Shown here piece by piece: positions 30,695-32,019 of a stretch of 32,019 bases of DNA; the first letter of the stretch is position 1, and every line of letters begins with the position of its first letter. Where the stretch lies: the IMG/VR virus record IMGVR_UViG_3300035698_023732, positions 1 through 32,019 of that record. One strand, written 5' to 3'. This DNA comes from a virus. A program made the translations under genes and the position numbers. A model generated the notes under the pieces. That model was not told where the DNA came from, ran no database searches, and saw only the letters and a program-made list of their open reading frames with translations.

Positions 30695-31354
30695 ATGAAA
30701 AATATTATTTATATTCATGCAGCTACTATGAAAGTAGATAAATTTGGACATCACAATGTTGGTCATTGTCAACAAATACTTGATGTAATGAAACAATATA
30801 TCATGGAATCTGGAATTTATAAAGATGTAGAAAGTATTAATTTTGGGTATGTTGGTGATGATTTGCCAATTACATTTGATGTGCCAAAATTAGATATTAC
30901 TTATTATGGGACTAATATTCATGATTGGGAGTTTCCAACAATTGATAGAATAATTGAATATAGCAAAGCAAATCTCAATGACAATATTTTATATATTCAT
31001 ACTCAGGGAGTAAGTCATCCTTCTACATCATTAATAGAAGATCGAAGGAAATATATGTTACATTTTAATGTTAAAAAATATAAAAAATGTTTGGAATTAT
31101 TAAAAACGCATGATACATGTGGAGTTGAATTAATCGATGTCCCTACAAAACATTATTCTCAAAATTTTTGGTGGTCAAAATGTTCACATATAGCTAAGTT
31201 AGAAAATCCGAGAGAGATGCCTCAAATATATGATCTCAGACATAATGCAGAATTTTGGGTGTGTTCTCATTCCGATGGCAAATATTCATCGGTTAACAAT
31301 TTATATGATCATTTTATCACTGCGGATGATTTTTCACCTGAAAAATATTTATGA
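30695..31354 (+). CDS. Glycosyltransferase-like protein with NFWW motif
   Basis: 219 residues. ILYIHTQGVSHPS, RRKYMLHFNVKKYKKCLELL, HDTCGVELIDVPTKHYSQNF plus WWSK, and AEFWVCS follow the pattern of an uncharacterised glycosyltransferase-like family found in surface polysaccharide loci (HT-x-GVS, D-T-C-G-V, H-x-S-x-NFWW). Catalytic residues are not established as far as I know. It ends in an ATGA shared with the last gene of the window. Confidence 0.5.
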   Translation: MKNIIYIHAATMKVDKFGHHNVGHCQQILDVMKQYIMESGIYKDVESINFGYVGDDLPITFDVPKLDITYYGTNIHDWEFPTIDRIIEYSKANLNDNILYIHTQGVSHPSTSLIEDRRKYMLHFNVKKYKKCLELLKTHDTCGVELIDVPTKHYSQNFWWSKCSHIAKLENPREMPQIYDLRHNAEFWVCSHSDGKYSSVNNLYDHFITADDFSPEKYL

Positions 31355-32019
31355 AAAAATTACAAGTAAATTTATTTTGTATGCCAGAACGACGCTTCCC
31401 AATAGCGGCTAGGATGGTTAATGAACTTCTTTCTTTGAATAGTAATGATGTTAAACTTTGTATTTATTTTAAAAACAATCTCTCACCATCTTGGAAACAC
31501 TTCTTCACTGACATAGTATCTAATACCAATGTAGAATTCTATGTTCTTCCGGATGATAATTATTGCACAAAAATTGGAATGGCACATCAAACCGAATGTG
31601 AGTATTCGTGTAAATTAGATGATGATGTTTTGATCAGTAGGCATGTATGGAAATTTATTATAGATAACCTTGATAAGATAACCGATAACTCCCCCATCAT
31701 TTCTCCAATTTTAACAAACGGAATGAGTTCGGTTGAACTGTTTGTTCAAGATTTTTTAACCGATGATAAACAATTAATAGCTAAACAAATGTTTCTGAAT
31801 GGGCAAGTTCAATCTAATATTTGGGGATTAGATTTCACCGGAGTCAATTCTAAAATCCAATCAATGAGAAAATGGGACGGTTTGGAATATTGGAATTTTA
31901 TTAATGAATATGATAATGGAGCCATACGACTTCACAAGCCTCAATTTTTTGATTTGGTTCGTGGAGTGCATCCTGCTAGATTTTCATATGATTTTAATGT
32001 GTTCATGGCCAATGAAATA
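31351..32019 (+). CDS. GT-A-like glycosyltransferase, 3' end outside window
   Basis: An ATG at 31351 overlaps the upstream stop (ATGA), and the frame is open to the last base (223 residues visible). It begins MKKLQVNLFCMPERRFPIAA and continues with VEFYVLPDDN and a probable metal-binding CKLDDDVLIS near residues 87-96 (DDD in place of DxD). A later region includes NIWGLDFTGVN and GAIRLHKPQFFDLVRGVHPA. The DDD element and operon position support a GT-A glycosyltransferase. The C-terminus is missing, so completeness cannot be judged. Confidence 0.55.
   Translation, partial: MKKLQVNLFCMPERRFPIAARMVNELLSLNSNDVKLCIYFKNNLSPSWKHFFTDIVSNTNVEFYVLPDDNYCTKIGMAHQTECEYSCKLDDDVLISRHVWKFIIDNLDKITDNSPIISPILTNGMSSVELFVQDFLTDDKQLIAKQMFLNGQVQSNIWGLDFTGVNSKIQSMRKWDGLEYWNFINEYDNGAIRLHKPQFFDLVRGVHPARFSYDFNVFMANEI

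Overview
This window is part of a large, AT-rich genome of a tailed bacteriophage. The phage signs are tail-fibre-type adhesins at the left edge, a T4-type lysozyme, free-standing homing endonucleases, a Mom-like DNA modification protein, and tightly packed genes with ATGA/TAATG overlaps. Shine-Dalgarno motifs (AAGGA/GGAG) occur before several genes and sigma70-like promoters (TTGACA/TTGACT, spacer about 16 bp) are visible. The host is a bacterium I cannot name. I found no tRNA gene, CRISPR array, insertion sequence or replication origin.

Layout. (1) 1-1764, plus strand: end of a tail fibre gene, a LamG-like adhesin and a small coupled gene. A structured non-coding stretch and a GIY-YIG homing endonuclease follow (1765-2979). 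(2) 2944-9506, mostly minus strand: a CCA-adding/poly(A) polymerase-family enzyme, an interrupted NUMOD3/EDxHD homing endonuclease, an ADP-ribosyltransferase-like protein, an isochorismatase-like protein, a lysozyme, a DUF5661-like protein, a HAD nucleotidase and unknowns. (3) 9537-10474, plus: a small HNH-type zinc protein overlapping a Mom-like gene. (4) 10494-14796, plus: an NAD+ salvage unit with its own promoter and terminator (PncC-like/NadD fusion, NMNAT-like/Nudix fusion, two small paralogues, NadV). (5) 14797-18639: unknowns, a Pth2-like peptidyl-tRNA hydrolase, a minus-strand ParB-like protein, a PD-(D/E)XK Fe-S nuclease and GMP reductase. (6) 18640-23071: a class II ribonucleotide reductase split over two frames, a miniature terminase-like protein, a ribbon-helix-helix protein, a tandem paralogue pair whose second copy carries an amber codon, and a deoxyribosyltransferase-like protein. 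(7) 23076-32019: a continuous glycosyltransferase operon including a GT2-GT10 fusion and a GT11 fucosyltransferase, running off the right edge.

The most interesting signal is in the minus-strand genes. Unrelated proteins there share an N-terminal peptide of the form MxxLKxLLxE. It resembles the T4 capsid-targeting sequence and mostly ends in the [L/I]-x-E that T4-type prohead proteases cut. This suggests a set of enzymes packaged in the head and delivered with the DNA. A homing endonuclease seems to have separated one such peptide from the CCA-family enzyme. Other strong points are a canonical -1 slippery heptamer exactly at the reductase split, the NAD+ cassette, and a recurring layout in which a -10 box lies about 7 nt before the start codon, suggesting leaderless mRNAs.
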